64,000 bases of DNA, taken from Leisingera sp. S132 (lineage in GTDB: Bacteria; Pseudomonadota; Alphaproteobacteria; Rhodobacterales; Rhodobacteraceae). This document shows positions 47,135 through 55,582 of the stretch, one piece after another. A model generated the notes under the pieces. That model ran no database searches, was not told the DNA's origin, and was given only the letters and a program-made list of their open reading frames with translations. Position 1 is the first letter of the stretch; every line of letters begins with the position of its first letter. A program made the position numbers and the translations under genes. The stretch covers positions 1-64,000 of the forward strand of contig NZ_CP083559.1 in assembly GCF_025144465.1 (NCBI RefSeq), in the 5' to 3' direction.

Positions 47135-48607
47135 TCAGCTGCGGTCGCGGACCGAGTAGTAAACCAGCGCCCCGACCGACCAGCTGAGCAGCAGGAACAG
47201 CCCGGCCAGCCCGCTCAGCATGAAGCGGCGCGGGTATTCGGCCTCATCGGCCAGCGTCGGCTTGATATAGGCGGCCAGATACAGGCTCTGGCGGGCGGCA
47301 TCGTCGCGCGCCAGCTCCAGCGCCGTCAGCGCCGCGCGGTAGACCTCCTCGGCAAACTCCCGGTCCACCGTGAGCCGCTCGAACTCGGAGATCAGCGTCG
47401 GGTAATCCTCGCCCACCGCGCCGGTCTCGGTGCTGTCGGAGGCAAAGGCCTGGCGCTCGATATCGATGCGCTCGCGGATCACCCCGATCTTCTGCTGCGC
47501 CTTGTTCAGCCGCACGTCGCCCGCGGGCACGGAGCCGGCCAGCAGGTCGTATTCAATCAGCGCCTCGGCCAGCTGCTGCTGCAGGTTGTTCATCACCCCC
47601 ATGCGGCCCTGGATGTCGGCCTCCGGGTCGACGATGCGGGTGCGGGTGCGGAACCGGGTCAGCGCCTCGCGCGCTTCCTTCAGCCGCTCCACCGCCTCCG
47701 CCAGATCGGCCTCGGCATAGCGCATCGCGTCAGTACGGGCCTGCTCGTTGAGCGCGTTGATGCGGGTCTGGCTTTCCTCGAGGATGGCGCGGGTGATGGC
47801 CTGCGCGGTCTGCGGATCATAGGCGGTGGCCTGCACCTCGATCAGGCCGGAGCTGCTGTCAAAGGCGATGCGGGCGATGCGCTGCCAGTACCAGGACAGA
47901 TCCTCGGCGCTGGCGTCCGGCCACAGCGCAAAGGCCCAGTCGCTTGGCCAGGCCCGTGTGTAATGCGCCCGGAGCCCGACCCGCGCCTCCACCGCATTGA
48001 CCATCTCCTGGCTCTGGATGAACTCATAAAGGATATCGCTGTCCGAGGCATTGGAGGTGCCGGTGAAGGCGGCCAGCCCGCCCAGGAGATCCTGGGCGCC
48101 GGAGTTCTCCTGGCTGCGCACGGTGAAGCCGGCGGTGGAGCCGTACTGGTCTTCGGCGATGGCAAACAGGTAGATGACCGCCGCCGCCAGCGGCAGCAGC
48201 ACCGCCAGCATGAAGCTGGCAAGCAGCCCCCAGTGGCGCGGCTTCATCCGGGCCGGGCCGGCCACCGGATAGGCCTCGGTGCGGGCTGCGGCCAGCTCCG
48301 CGCGCACCTGCCGGGCTTCGGCCTCGGCCCGTTCCGCCCGCTCGCGCATCTGCTGCAGCGGCCACTTGCCGCCGGGACCGGGTCCCGGCTTTGCTCCCGG
48401 TTTCGCTCCGGGTTTGGCTCCGGGTTTCGCTCCGGGGCCGCCCGGCCCCGGTTTTGCGCCGCCGCCGGGTTTCAGGTTCTGCCTGGCTTGGCCCGCGCCG
48501 CCGTCCGTCAGATTCAGCCGGCGCCCGGGCCGGTCCTGGCTGTCCTTGCCGGTCCCGCCCTGCGGGCCGGAACTGCCGGCCTGGGCCGCCTGGCGTTTCT
48601 GTGTCAT
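47135..48607 (-). CDS. kpsE: KpsE-type capsule export inner-membrane protein
   Basis: 490-aa protein of the KpsE/CtrB polysaccharide co-polymerase type: an N-terminal cytoplasmic tail, one membrane helix (HWGLLASFMLAVLLPLAAAV), a large periplasmic coiled-coil region (RYAEADLAEAVERLKEAREAL and RLNKAQQKIGVIRERIDIER), and a second helix near the C-terminus (RRFMLSGLAGLFLLLSWSVG). The N-terminal tail has an unusual Pro-Gly-Ala-Lys repeat (from a 12-bp DNA repeat). Starts at 48607, divergently from the permease gene, with the ATPase gene 38 bases downstream. It links inner- and outer-membrane export steps. Confidence 0.88.
   Translation of the reverse strand: MTQKRQAAQAGSSGPQGGTGKDSQDRPGRRLNLTDGGAGQARQNLKPGGGAKPGPGGPGAKPGAKPGAKPGAKPGPGPGGKWPLQQMRERAERAEAEARQVRAELAAARTEAYPVAGPARMKPRHWGLLASFMLAVLLPLAAAVIYLFAIAEDQYGSTAGFTVRSQENSGAQDLLGGLAAFTGTSNASDSDILYEFIQSQEMVNAVEARVGLRAHYTRAWPSDWAFALWPDASAEDLSWYWQRIARIAFDSSSGLIEVQATAYDPQTAQAITRAILEESQTRINALNEQARTDAMRYAEADLAEAVERLKEAREALTRFRTRTRIVDPEADIQGRMGVMNNLQQQLAEALIEYDLLAGSVPAGDVRLNKAQQKIGVIRERIDIERQAFASDSTETGAVGEDYPTLISEFERLTVDREFAEEVYRAALTALELARDDAARQSLYLAAYIKPTLADEAEYPRRFMLSGLAGLFLLLSWSVGALVYYSVRDRS
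48387..48434 (-). repeat. 12-bp tandem repeat in the kpsE 5' region
   Basis: Four 12-base units of the GGTTTCGCTCCG type (plus-strand reading) encode repeated PGAK in the N-terminal cytoplasmic tail. Unit-number changes would keep the frame. Confidence 0.85.
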
Positions 48608-48697
48608 GAGTGGCCTGTCCTGCTGCACTGCTGTTTGTCACCGGCGTTGCTTTGCGCCATAGTACCGCCGCCGCACATGTAATCACAATGGGTATTC

Positions 48698-49546
48698 ATG
48701 GCCAGCTTTCCTCCCGCTCCGGATGCCATCCCGGCCCCGCCGCCCGCCGCCGCTCCCGTCCCGGCCCGGCCCGCAGGGCACCGCCGCTTTGCCACCCTGC
48801 GCACGGTGGCGGCGCTGGTGCTGCGCGAGATGTCGACCCGCTACGGGCGCACCCCGGGCGGCTATATCTGGGCGGTGCTCGAGCCGCTGGCGGCGATCCT
48901 GTTCCTCGCGGTGGGCTTCTCGCTGGTGCTCCATACCCCGTCGCTGGGCACCAGCTTCCTGTTGTTCTACGCCACCGGCTATCTGCCGTTCAATCTCTAT
49001 CAGTCGGTCTCGCTCACCGTGTCCCGGGCGATCAGCTTTTCGCATCCGCTGCTGCGGTTTCCCGCCGTCACCTGGGCCGATGCGGTGATTGCCCGCTTCC
49101 TGCTGAACAGCCTGACAGGGGTGCTGGTCACCCTGCTGCTGCTGGGCGGCATCCTCGCCGTCATCGACAGCCGGACGGTGCTGGAGCTGCCGCAGATGGC
49201 CGCGGCGCTGGGGCTGGCGATGCTGCTGGGGCTGGGCGTGGGCACGCTCAACTGCGTGCTGATGGGGCTCTATCCCTTGTGGGAGGTGATCTGGTCGATC
49301 GTCACCCGGCCGCTGTTTCTCGCCTCCGGCATCTTCTTTCTCTACGATGACATGCCGCCGCTGGCACAGGAGATCCTGTGGTACAATCCGCTGATCCACA
49401 TCGCCGGGATCATGCGCGCGGGGGTCTACCCGACCTATACGCCGGCCTATGTGAACGTGCCCTTCGTGGTGCTCAGCAGCCTGGTGCTGCTGGCGCTGGG
49501 GATGGTGCTGCTGGGCCGGTTCCACCGGGTGATCCTGAACCGCTGA
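48698..49546 (+). CDS. kpsM: KpsM-type polysaccharide ABC-transporter permease
   Basis: 282-aa ABC-2 permease with six predicted helices after a Pro/Ala-rich N-terminal segment. The block LVLREMSTRYGRTPGGYIWAVLEPLAAILFL is the typical KpsM opening. WYNPLIHIAGIMRAGVYPTYTPAYVN near the C-terminus is also characteristic of capsule exporters. Divergent from kpsE with a 90-base shared upstream region; encodes the membrane partner of the KpsT-like ATPase. KpsC/KpsS-type lipid-linker enzymes are not in the window. Confidence 0.92.
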   Translation: MASFPPAPDAIPAPPPAAAPVPARPAGHRRFATLRTVAALVLREMSTRYGRTPGGYIWAVLEPLAAILFLAVGFSLVLHTPSLGTSFLLFYATGYLPFNLYQSVSLTVSRAISFSHPLLRFPAVTWADAVIARFLLNSLTGVLVTLLLLGGILAVIDSRTVLELPQMAAALGLAMLLGLGVGTLNCVLMGLYPLWEVIWSIVTRPLFLASGIFFLYDDMPPLAQEILWYNPLIHIAGIMRAGVYPTYTPAYVNVPFVVLSSLVLLALGMVLLGRFHRVILNR

Positions 49547-49579
49547 ACCGCCGGGGCCCGGCGGCTGCGGCCCGCGGGC

Positions 49580-50692
49580 TCAGCCTTCGCCGGACAGCTG
49601 CAGCACCCTGGCATGGCGCACGCCGGTGCGGCGCAGCAGCCCGTCGCGCAGCGCATGGCCCATCAGCCGCAGAAAGACGCGGCGGCTGCCGCCATGCTGG
49701 CGCGCCTTCAAGAGCCATTTCGGCACGATCACCAGCAGCACCGGCCAGAACAGCCAGCCCGCCGCCATCCGGTACAGAAGCAAGAGGTTGCGGTGGTAGT
49801 AATAGGCCTTCCACAGCGGCACGAAGCGGCCGCGCTGCGCCGCCGCCGCCTGCTGCGGCTCCGCGCCGCCGCCTGCCTTCGTGGCGCGGAAGGTCGACAG
49901 GTCATGCTCAAAACGCACCGAGGGCTCAAAGCCGATCCGCCCGCCTGCCTTGGTCAGCCCCAGGGTATAGATCCCGTCATCGCCATAGATGAACAGCTCC
50001 GGATCCGGAAAACCGGTGCGCCGCACCGCATCCGCGGAGATGAAGAAGCCGACAAAAGAGGTGACATCGATCTGCATCCCCGGCCCCTGGTAATCCGCGG
50101 GCTGCACATGAAAGCCGGAGCGGCCGCCGCCCAGAAGCGTGCGCAGGAACTCGCGGGCGTGCCAGAACGGGTTGCGCGAGGGGCGGTTCATCTCGCAGAT
50201 GCGGCCGTCGGGGAAATAGACCGCCGCCGCCACCGCGTCCCAGCCGCCTTCGGGCTGCCGGTGCATGGCCAGCCCGTGAAAGGCCGCCAGCCCGCCCGGG
50301 GCGGGCCGGCCGTCATCATCCATCACCACCAGCCAGTCGGGGCCATGGGCCTCCATCGCCCGGCGCATGCCCATCTCAAAGCCGCCGGCGCCGCCGCGGT
50401 TGCCGGCGCTGGTGCAGATGTCCAGCCTGGGATCCTGCTGCGCCGCCAGCCATGCGCCGGTGCCGTCGGAAGAGGCATTGTCGGCCACCACCACCGCCGC
50501 CAGCTCATCCGGGGGGCTTTCCAGCAGCCGCGCCAGCGTCGCCTTGAGCTTCCCGAGCCGGTTGTGGGTCACCACCACCGCCACCAGCCGCCCGGCCGCC
50601 GCCGGGCCGGCTGCCGGATTTGCGGCCAGGTTTGCTGCCTGTGCGGGGCGCTCCGCCGGGGGGGCGCTGCTGGTTGCGTCTGCTGCCGTCAA
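49580..50692 (-). CDS. Glycosyltransferase family 2 protein, GlfT1/rhamnosyltransferase-like
   Basis: About 370 aa from a TTG at 50692 with GGGAG 5 bases upstream; the frame is open further upstream into the parS-like palindrome, so the start is uncertain. GT-A domain: LVAVVVTHNRLGKLKATLARL, ADNASSDGTGAW, NRGGAGGFEMGM and the metal block WLVVMDDDGRPAP. This resembles rhamnosyl- and galactofuranosyl-transferases such as GlfT1, fitting with glf and GlfT2-like genes nearby. C-terminal helices may associate with the membrane. It faces away from ugd, with a 338-base region between. Confidence 0.84.
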   Translation of the reverse strand: MTAADATSSAPPAERPAQAANLAANPAAGPAAAGRLVAVVVTHNRLGKLKATLARLLESPPDELAAVVVADNASSDGTGAWLAAQQDPRLDICTSAGNRGGAGGFEMGMRRAMEAHGPDWLVVMDDDGRPAPGGLAAFHGLAMHRQPEGGWDAVAAAVYFPDGRICEMNRPSRNPFWHAREFLRTLLGGGRSGFHVQPADYQGPGMQIDVTSFVGFFISADAVRRTGFPDPELFIYGDDGIYTLGLTKAGGRIGFEPSVRFEHDLSTFRATKAGGGAEPQQAAAAQRGRFVPLWKAYYYHRNLLLLYRMAAGWLFWPVLLVIVPKWLLKARQHGGSRRVFLRLMGHALRDGLLRRTGVRHARVLQLSGEG

Positions 50693-51030
50693 AGGGGGCT
50701 CCCTGCCTGTGAAGTGACTCTGCTGCCGGTTCCGGCCCGAAAACTCATAATTCCCCGATGCTGTCAAATCCTTTACCGCCCCGGCGGCGCCCCGCCGCCG
50801 CCGCAAACCCGGAGGGTATTTAGGTCCGCTTCGGACCAAATGTTTCGCGCGCGAAACATTTGGTCCGAAGCGGACCTTTTCTCATCAGACACTCTTGCAA
50901 GCCTGCTGCCAGCCCCCGCAGGCCCGGTAAAAAACCGGTTCCCGCCCTGTCCGGCGCCGTATATCCTTCTAATCTCAGAATAAGGCGGCTGCACAACCGC
51001 CGCCAAAGGGGATTGGGGAAAGGGCATTCC
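50693..51030. other. Divergent region between glycosyltransferase and ugd, carrying palindrome 1
   Basis: 338 bases. It contains the 56-base perfect palindrome at 50822, the probable ugd promoter (unassigned) and the ugd ribosome site (GGGGAAAGGGCATTCC). No small gene is supported here. Confidence 0.5.
50822..50877. other. parS-like palindrome 1 (perfect 56-bp inverted repeat)
   Basis: Perfect inverted repeat centred at 50849/50850. Its core, TGTTTCGCGCGCGAAACA, fits the plasmid parS pattern GTTNNNNGCNNNNAAC and resembles the chromosomal parS TGTTTCACGTGAAACA with two extra central bases. Outer arms AGGTCCGCTTCGGACC extend the symmetry. It lies upstream of ugd, 1.5 kb from the second copy. 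Confidence 0.8.
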
Positions 51031-52359
51031 ATGCGCATTGCGATGATTGGCACCGGCTATGTCGGACTGGTGTCCGGCGTCTGTTTTTCGGATTTCGGCC
51101 ATGATGTGGTCTGTGTCGACAAGGACGCGCAGAAAATCGCGCGGCTGAACCGGGGCGAGGTGCCGATCTACGAGCCGGGCCTCGATCAGTTGATGGAGAA
51201 GAACGTGAAGGCGGGGCGGCTCAGCTTCACCGATGACCTGGCGGCGGCGGTGGACGGCGCCGAGGCGGTGTTCATCGCGGTCGGCACCCCGACCCGGCGC
51301 GGCGACGGCCATGCGGATCTGACTTACGTGATGGCGGCGGCGGAGGAGATCGCCGGGGCGCTGACGGGCTATGCGGTGGTGGTGACCAAATCCACCGTGC
51401 CGGTGGGCACCAACCGGCAGGTGAAACAGGTGATCGCCAAGGCCAATCCCAAGGCCGAGTTCGATGTCGCCTCCAACCCCGAGTTCCTGCGCGAAGGCGC
51501 CGCGATCGAGGATTTCATGAAACCCGACCGGGTGGTGGTCGGCGTCCAGAACGAGCGCGCGGCAGAGGTGATGGCGGATATCTACCGACCGCTTTATCTG
51601 CGCGACTTCCCGATCCTGACCACCGATCTGGAATCGGCGGAGCTGATCAAATACGCGGCCAACGCCTTCCTCGCCGCCAAGATCACCTTCATCAATGAAA
51701 TCGCGGGCCTCTGCGAGCGGGTCGGGGCGGACGTCAAGGAGGTCTCCCGCGGCATCGGCTTTGACGGGCGGATCGGCAACAAGTTCCTGCACGCAGGGCC
51801 GGGCTATGGCGGGTCGTGCTTCCCCAAGGACACCGCGGCGCTGGCGCGGATCGGCCAGGACCATGCCTTCCCGCTGCGCATCACCGAGACCGTGATGCGG
51901 GTGAATGACGAGGTGAAGCACCGGATGGTGGAGAAGCTGCGCGATGCCTGCGGCGGATCCTTCAACGGCAAGACCATCGCCGTCCTCGGCGTCACCTTCA
52001 AACCCAATACCGACGACATGCGCGACGCACCGAGCCTGACCATCGTGCCCGCCCTGGTGGGCGGCGGCGCCAGGGTGCGGGTGGTGGACCCGCAGGGCCG
52101 GGCCGAGGGCGAAGCGCTCCTGCCCGGGGTCAAATGGGAGGACGATCCCTACAAGGCGGCGCAGAACGCGGATCTGGTGGTGCTGCTCACCGAGTGGAAC
52201 GAGTTCCGGGCGCTGGACCTGAAGAAGCTGGCGCGCAGGATGGAGGTGCCGCGGATGGCGGACCTGCGCAATATCTACTCGCCCAAATCCGCCAAACGGG
52301 CCGGGTTCGAGACCTATGTGGCGGTGGGCCGCGGCCAGATGAACGGCACCGCGAAATAG
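51031..52359 (+). CDS. ugd: UDP-glucose 6-dehydrogenase
   Basis: 442-aa enzyme oxidising UDP-glucose to UDP-glucuronate with two NAD+ per turn. N-terminal Rossmann motif IAMIGTGYVGLVSGVCFSD, Asp-ending strand VCVDKDAQKIARLNRG and GTPTRRGDGHAD are typical. The catalytic cysteine lies in HAGPGYGGSCFPKDT. Substrate-binding Lys is in LAAKITFINEI, with LGVTFKPNTDDMRDAPS in the C-terminal domain. ATG 51031 follows a GGGGAAAGGG ribosome site. The stop codon overlaps the edge of the second parS-like palindrome. It supplies glucuronic acid for the acidic polysaccharide. Confidence 0.96.
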   Translation: MRIAMIGTGYVGLVSGVCFSDFGHDVVCVDKDAQKIARLNRGEVPIYEPGLDQLMEKNVKAGRLSFTDDLAAAVDGAEAVFIAVGTPTRRGDGHADLTYVMAAAEEIAGALTGYAVVVTKSTVPVGTNRQVKQVIAKANPKAEFDVASNPEFLREGAAIEDFMKPDRVVVGVQNERAAEVMADIYRPLYLRDFPILTTDLESAELIKYAANAFLAAKITFINEIAGLCERVGADVKEVSRGIGFDGRIGNKFLHAGPGYGGSCFPKDTAALARIGQDHAFPLRITETVMRVNDEVKHRMVEKLRDACGGSFNGKTIAVLGVTFKPNTDDMRDAPSLTIVPALVGGGARVRVVDPQGRAEGEALLPGVKWEDDPYKAAQNADLVVLLTEWNEFRALDLKKLARRMEVPRMADLRNIYSPKSAKRAGFETYVAVGRGQMNGTAK

Positions 52360-52415
52360 GTCCGGTCCGGACCAAATGTTTCGCGCGCGAAACATTTGGT
52401 CAATCATGCTGACCT
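52358..52415. other. parS-like palindrome 2
   Basis: A 58-base element whose central 32 bases (52370-52401) are identical to palindrome 1's core. One flank matches the AGGTCCGGTCCG arm, the other reads AATCATGCTGACCT, so full symmetry is lost. It begins inside the ugd stop codon and lies 118 bases from the end of parB. Confidence 0.8.
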
Positions 52416-52452
52416 GAATAGACTCTCCCGCGCGGGCTGATATCAGACGCTA

Positions 52453-52482
52453 AAAAGGGCTTTTCGAACGAAAAGCCCTTTT
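52453..52482. terminator. Bidirectional intrinsic terminator
   Basis: Fourteen-base-pair stem (AAAAGGGCTTTTCG / CGAAAAGCCCTTTT) with a 2-base loop, T-rich on both sides. It separates ugd from the convergently read parB gene. Confidence 0.8.
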
Positions 52483-52532
52483 GCCTGCGGCGCGGGTATT
52501 TGGGGAAAGATGAAAGACCGGACAGGCTCTGA

Positions 52533-53714
52533 TCAGAGCTTTTTCAGCCAGGCCTCCAGCGCCTTCACCAGCGCGGCGCTGACCGCCTCGCCGCTGATTT
52601 CGATCTTCTGCTCGCCGGGGGTATAGGCCAGCCGCACGCCGCGGCGGGGGGCTGGCAGGATGATCCGCTCGCCCGGCATGGCAGCGTCCCAGTCGCCCGC
52701 GCCGCGCACCCGCGGGCCGCTGACCAGCGGCGGCACCGGGGATGCCGGGGGCTGGGCGTGTTGCGCATCCCGGCCTGCATTCCGTTCCTTGGCCTGTGCC
52801 GCCAGTTGTTCTAGGGTCGGCGGGGCAGGGGGCACATCAGGCTCTAACTTGTGCATTTCAGCCGCCTGCTCCTCCACCAGACGGGTCAGCACCGCCAGCT
52901 CTGCCTCCGGGGTGGAGCGGTCCGCGGCCTGCAGCGCGGCGGTGGCGCGTTCGGCAAAACCTTCATCCGCCTCGATCGCCCGCACCAATGCCAGGCCCAG
53001 CTTTTCGCTGATGGCGGTGGGGTAGAACAGCACCGCGTCCAGCGCCTCGACCAGGGTGACGAAGCTGCCGATCTTGGAGCGCTTGGCGCGGGTCGCATTG
53101 CCGAACAGCGCCTGCAGCGCGTATTTGCGGCGGGTGAAGACGCCTTCCTTATAGGCGCGCACCGCGATCCGGGCGCGCTCGTAATGGGACAGGTTCACCC
53201 GGATCTCGTTTTCTTCGACCATCGCCACATAAGCGCCTTCGGCGCTGTCCGGGTGGATCACCAGCGCCTTCAGCGTGGCGAATTGCGGGTCTGAAGTCTC
53301 TTCATAGAGCCTGCGAAGCGCGGTCAGGCGGCGCCAGCCGGAGATCAGCCCGTGAGTGCGGGTGCCGAAGGTATCCTCCAGCGGCACCACCTCGGCCGGG
53401 GTCTGCTGGCCGCGGGCACGGATCGAGTCCATGAGCGATTGCAGCTCTTCCTCGTCCTGCTCGATGCGGTCGCGCACCAGGTGGTTTTCGTCGATCGCCG
53501 CCAGCGGCAGTTCCTCGATCATCAGCCCCTTGGCGCGGGCGTTTTCCAGCACCCCCGACAGTTCCTGCAGCGCCGCCTGGGCGGACGCATCCGAGGCCAC
53601 CTGGGCAATCGGCGCGGCCCCCACACTGGACGGGCCGCCAAGCGCAGGCCTGCCGGATGGCGCCGCTGTCAGGTAATCGCTTTGCGCCGGGGAAAGCCGT
53701 TTGCGTTTTGCCAT
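52533..53714 (-). CDS. parB: ParB-type plasmid partition protein
   Basis: 393-aa ParB/RepB-type DNA-binding partition protein. The ParB N-terminal CTP-binding domain has IEELPLAAIDENHLVRDRIE, RGQQTPAEVVPL, HGLISGWRRLTALRRLYEE (in place of the canonical GERR) and MVEENEIRVNLSHYERA. A helical DNA-binding middle includes ALQALFGNATRAKRSKIGSF, then a Pro-rich linker and a small C-terminal dimerisation domain. It should load on the nearby palindromes. Downstream of parA by 60 bases on the same strand; ends 51 bases before the terminator. Confidence 0.92.
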   Translation of the reverse strand: MAKRKRLSPAQSDYLTAAPSGRPALGGPSSVGAAPIAQVASDASAQAALQELSGVLENARAKGLMIEELPLAAIDENHLVRDRIEQDEEELQSLMDSIRARGQQTPAEVVPLEDTFGTRTHGLISGWRRLTALRRLYEETSDPQFATLKALVIHPDSAEGAYVAMVEENEIRVNLSHYERARIAVRAYKEGVFTRRKYALQALFGNATRAKRSKIGSFVTLVEALDAVLFYPTAISEKLGLALVRAIEADEGFAERATAALQAADRSTPEAELAVLTRLVEEQAAEMHKLEPDVPPAPPTLEQLAAQAKERNAGRDAQHAQPPASPVPPLVSGPRVRGAGDWDAAMPGERIILPAPRRGVRLAYTPGEQKIEISGEAVSAALVKALEAWLKKL

Positions 53715-53774
53715 GGTCCTCGTGCCTCTTTCCGGGTGGGGCGGTCAGACTACCCCAAATCTCTTGTTAGGGCC

Positions 53775-55184
53775 TTAGCCCGCCGCGCGCTGTTCGGCCT
53801 CTTGATGCAACACCTCGCGCCGCCAGACGCCGATCAAGAGCTTCTTGAAGGCGGCATAGGTCTCGTCAAAGGTCTCGCGGCCTCTCGCATAGGTCTCGCG
53901 GTTGAAGTCGCGGTAGTCGGCCTCGTAGATGCCGCTCACCTGCTCGCCGGCCTGGCCAATGAGCGCGGTGAAATCCTGCTTATGGGGCGACAGCACCCGG
54001 CCCATATAGGCCTGCATCAGCGCCGCCAGTTCGCCCTGCTGGGCGCCATCGTAGCGGGTGATCACCGCGCGCACCGCATCCCATTCGAAACTGAGGCCGG
54101 GCCGGCCCAGGGCGCGGGCGGCCAGATTCTCGCCCTCCTCGATGCTGGCAAAGGTGGAATGCAGCATGTCAAAGAAGCGCCCCGTGGAGTCGAACTCCAG
54201 GAAGGACGCGCCCATCGGCACCAGGAGGATGTCGGCGGCGCTGAGCCCGTTGATGGTCAGGTAGCCAAGGGCAGGCGGCGTGTCGATGAAGATCACGTCG
54301 TACTGGTCCAGGACCCCGTCGGCCTCCAGCCGCTCCGTCAGCGCATCCCACAGTTTCCAGCTGCGCGCCGCCATCCGCCAGACCGGGATCTGGAACTCCG
54401 CCCAGTAGAGGTTCAGCTGGGCGCCGATCAGGTCGATATTGGGCCAGTGGGTGGTCTGGATGACGTCTGCCGCCGTCATCTCCATCGCCGCATCCAGCGC
54501 CTCATCCAGCGGCTGCGGGGCGTCGCCGCGGTCGAGCCGGCGCTGGTTCTCCAGCCGCAGATGTTCGCCGTAGTGGCGCGCCAGCAGCGGGAAGGCGGTC
54601 TGCCATTCATCCTCCACCTTGCCGCCGAAGATCGAGGTCATGGAGCCCTGGCTGTCCAGATCGATCACCAGCACCCTGTAGCCGTCGAGCGCCGCCGACA
54701 TCGCCAGATGGGCGGCAGTGGAGGTCTTGCCGACGCCGCCCTTGAAGTTGGCCACCGCCACCATCTTGGCGGGCAGCCCTGCGGGGCGGTAGGGGGTGTA
54801 ATCCTTGGCCTTGGATCCTTGGGCGGCAAAGAAGGCGCGCAGGCGCAGCACCTCGTCCAGGGTGAACCACTTGGCGCCGCCCTCGGTCTCGGAGCGGCCC
54901 TGGGGCAGATCGGGGTTGGCCTTCAGCACCCGGCGGAAATGGGCCTGGGCGACCGGGATCAGATAGCGGGTGATCTCCCAGGTGGAGAACAGGCGCAGCT
55001 CCTTGCGGCCTTCCTCATTGAGACCCCGGCTGGCGAGGTCGGCGCGCCCTTGCGCGCAGGCCGCGGCAATCCCGGCAAAGCCCGCGGTGCTGGTGGGGGC
55101 GTCCAGCTCCGCCAATGCCGCGTCCGGGTCGATGCTGAAATAGGGGGGGAGGCTGCTGCCTGCCTTGTGGATATCTCTGGCCAT
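53775..55184 (-). CDS. parA: ParA-type plasmid partition ATPase
   Basis: 469-aa ParA/RepA-type ATPase. Residues 1-135 form an N-terminal winged-helix-like region, then the deviant Walker A VAVANFKGGVGKTSTAAHLA (142-161) and the A' block VLVIDLDSQGSMTSIFGG. Walker B is DVIFIDTPPALGYLTI; the C-terminal domain has VPMGASFLEFDSTGRFF. Long N-terminal extension is characteristic of plasmid type Ia ParA proteins that also repress their own operon. Divergent from the repA/origin region. Confidence 0.94.
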   Translation of the reverse strand: MARDIHKAGSSLPPYFSIDPDAALAELDAPTSTAGFAGIAAACAQGRADLASRGLNEEGRKELRLFSTWEITRYLIPVAQAHFRRVLKANPDLPQGRSETEGGAKWFTLDEVLRLRAFFAAQGSKAKDYTPYRPAGLPAKMVAVANFKGGVGKTSTAAHLAMSAALDGYRVLVIDLDSQGSMTSIFGGKVEDEWQTAFPLLARHYGEHLRLENQRRLDRGDAPQPLDEALDAAMEMTAADVIQTTHWPNIDLIGAQLNLYWAEFQIPVWRMAARSWKLWDALTERLEADGVLDQYDVIFIDTPPALGYLTINGLSAADILLVPMGASFLEFDSTGRFFDMLHSTFASIEEGENLAARALGRPGLSFEWDAVRAVITRYDGAQQGELAALMQAYMGRVLSPHKQDFTALIGQAGEQVSGIYEADYRDFNRETYARGRETFDETYAAFKKLLIGVWRREVLHQEAEQRAAG

Positions 55185-55496
55185 GAGGATCTGCCTGCTG
55201 TCCTTGGACCTCTGCGGTCCAGCTCATGTGAAGTGCGGTCTTGTCTGCTCTGCAGCCCTGATGTGCTGCCTTTTGGCCAGAATACCCAAAAACACGGCAC
55301 ATGGAAGAAAAATGCGCATCCCCTTTGGTTTTTCTAAGCAAATCCGGCGGTTGCGGCAGGGGAAAGCGGGGGTGTTCCAGGGCGTGCAAAAAAATCTGCC
55401 CTGTTAAATATGGGTTATTTATTAGTTACAGGGAGAGCGTGACTCGCGCAAAGCCCTTTTTTCATGGAGGATCCGGGCTGATTTTGGCAGAGGCGT
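55185..55496. other. Origin-proximal intergenic region, AT-rich
   Basis: The 312 bases from parA's start to the iterons are markedly less GC-rich than the rest. They include an AT-rich run at 55404-55428, the likely opening element. I find no gene. It likely also carries the parAB promoter. Confidence 0.5.
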
Positions 55497-55562
55497 GACT
55501 CTGAAACCCCGTTGAAATGACTCCGAACCCCCGATCCAACGATTCCGAACCCCCGTTGCGGC
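55497..55562 (+). repeat. Three 22-bp iterons upstream of repA
   Basis: Direct repeats at 55497-55518, 55519-55540 and 55541-55562, with the consensus GAYTCYGAAMCCCCG in the first 15 bases; spacing 22 bases keeps them on one helix face. They are candidate RepA-binding sites. Confidence 0.85.
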
Positions 55563-55566
55563 AGGG

Positions 55567-55575
55567 TGTGGATAA
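55567..55575 (+). promoter_or_regulatory. DnaA box
   Basis: TGTGGATAA is the exact complement of the consensus TTATCCACA. It lies 4 bases after the last iteron. Confidence 0.8.
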
Positions 55576-55582
55576 CCCTAGG

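Larger units (their letters stand above)
55404..55575. other. Plasmid replication origin (AT-rich element, iterons, DnaA box)
   Basis: An AT-rich run at 55404-55428, three 22-base iterons at 55497-55562 and a perfect DnaA box (TGTGGATAA, 55567-55575) lie in order just before and within the first codons of repA. This is the organisation of an iteron-controlled, DnaA-assisted origin. The boundaries are approximate. Confidence 0.75.

Noticed and set aside
50693..50839. Earlier start for the GT2 gene inside the first parS-like palindrome
   Set aside because: The start codon would lie within the palindrome and adds a low-complexity leader; the TTG at 50692 has a Shine-Dalgarno at good spacing.
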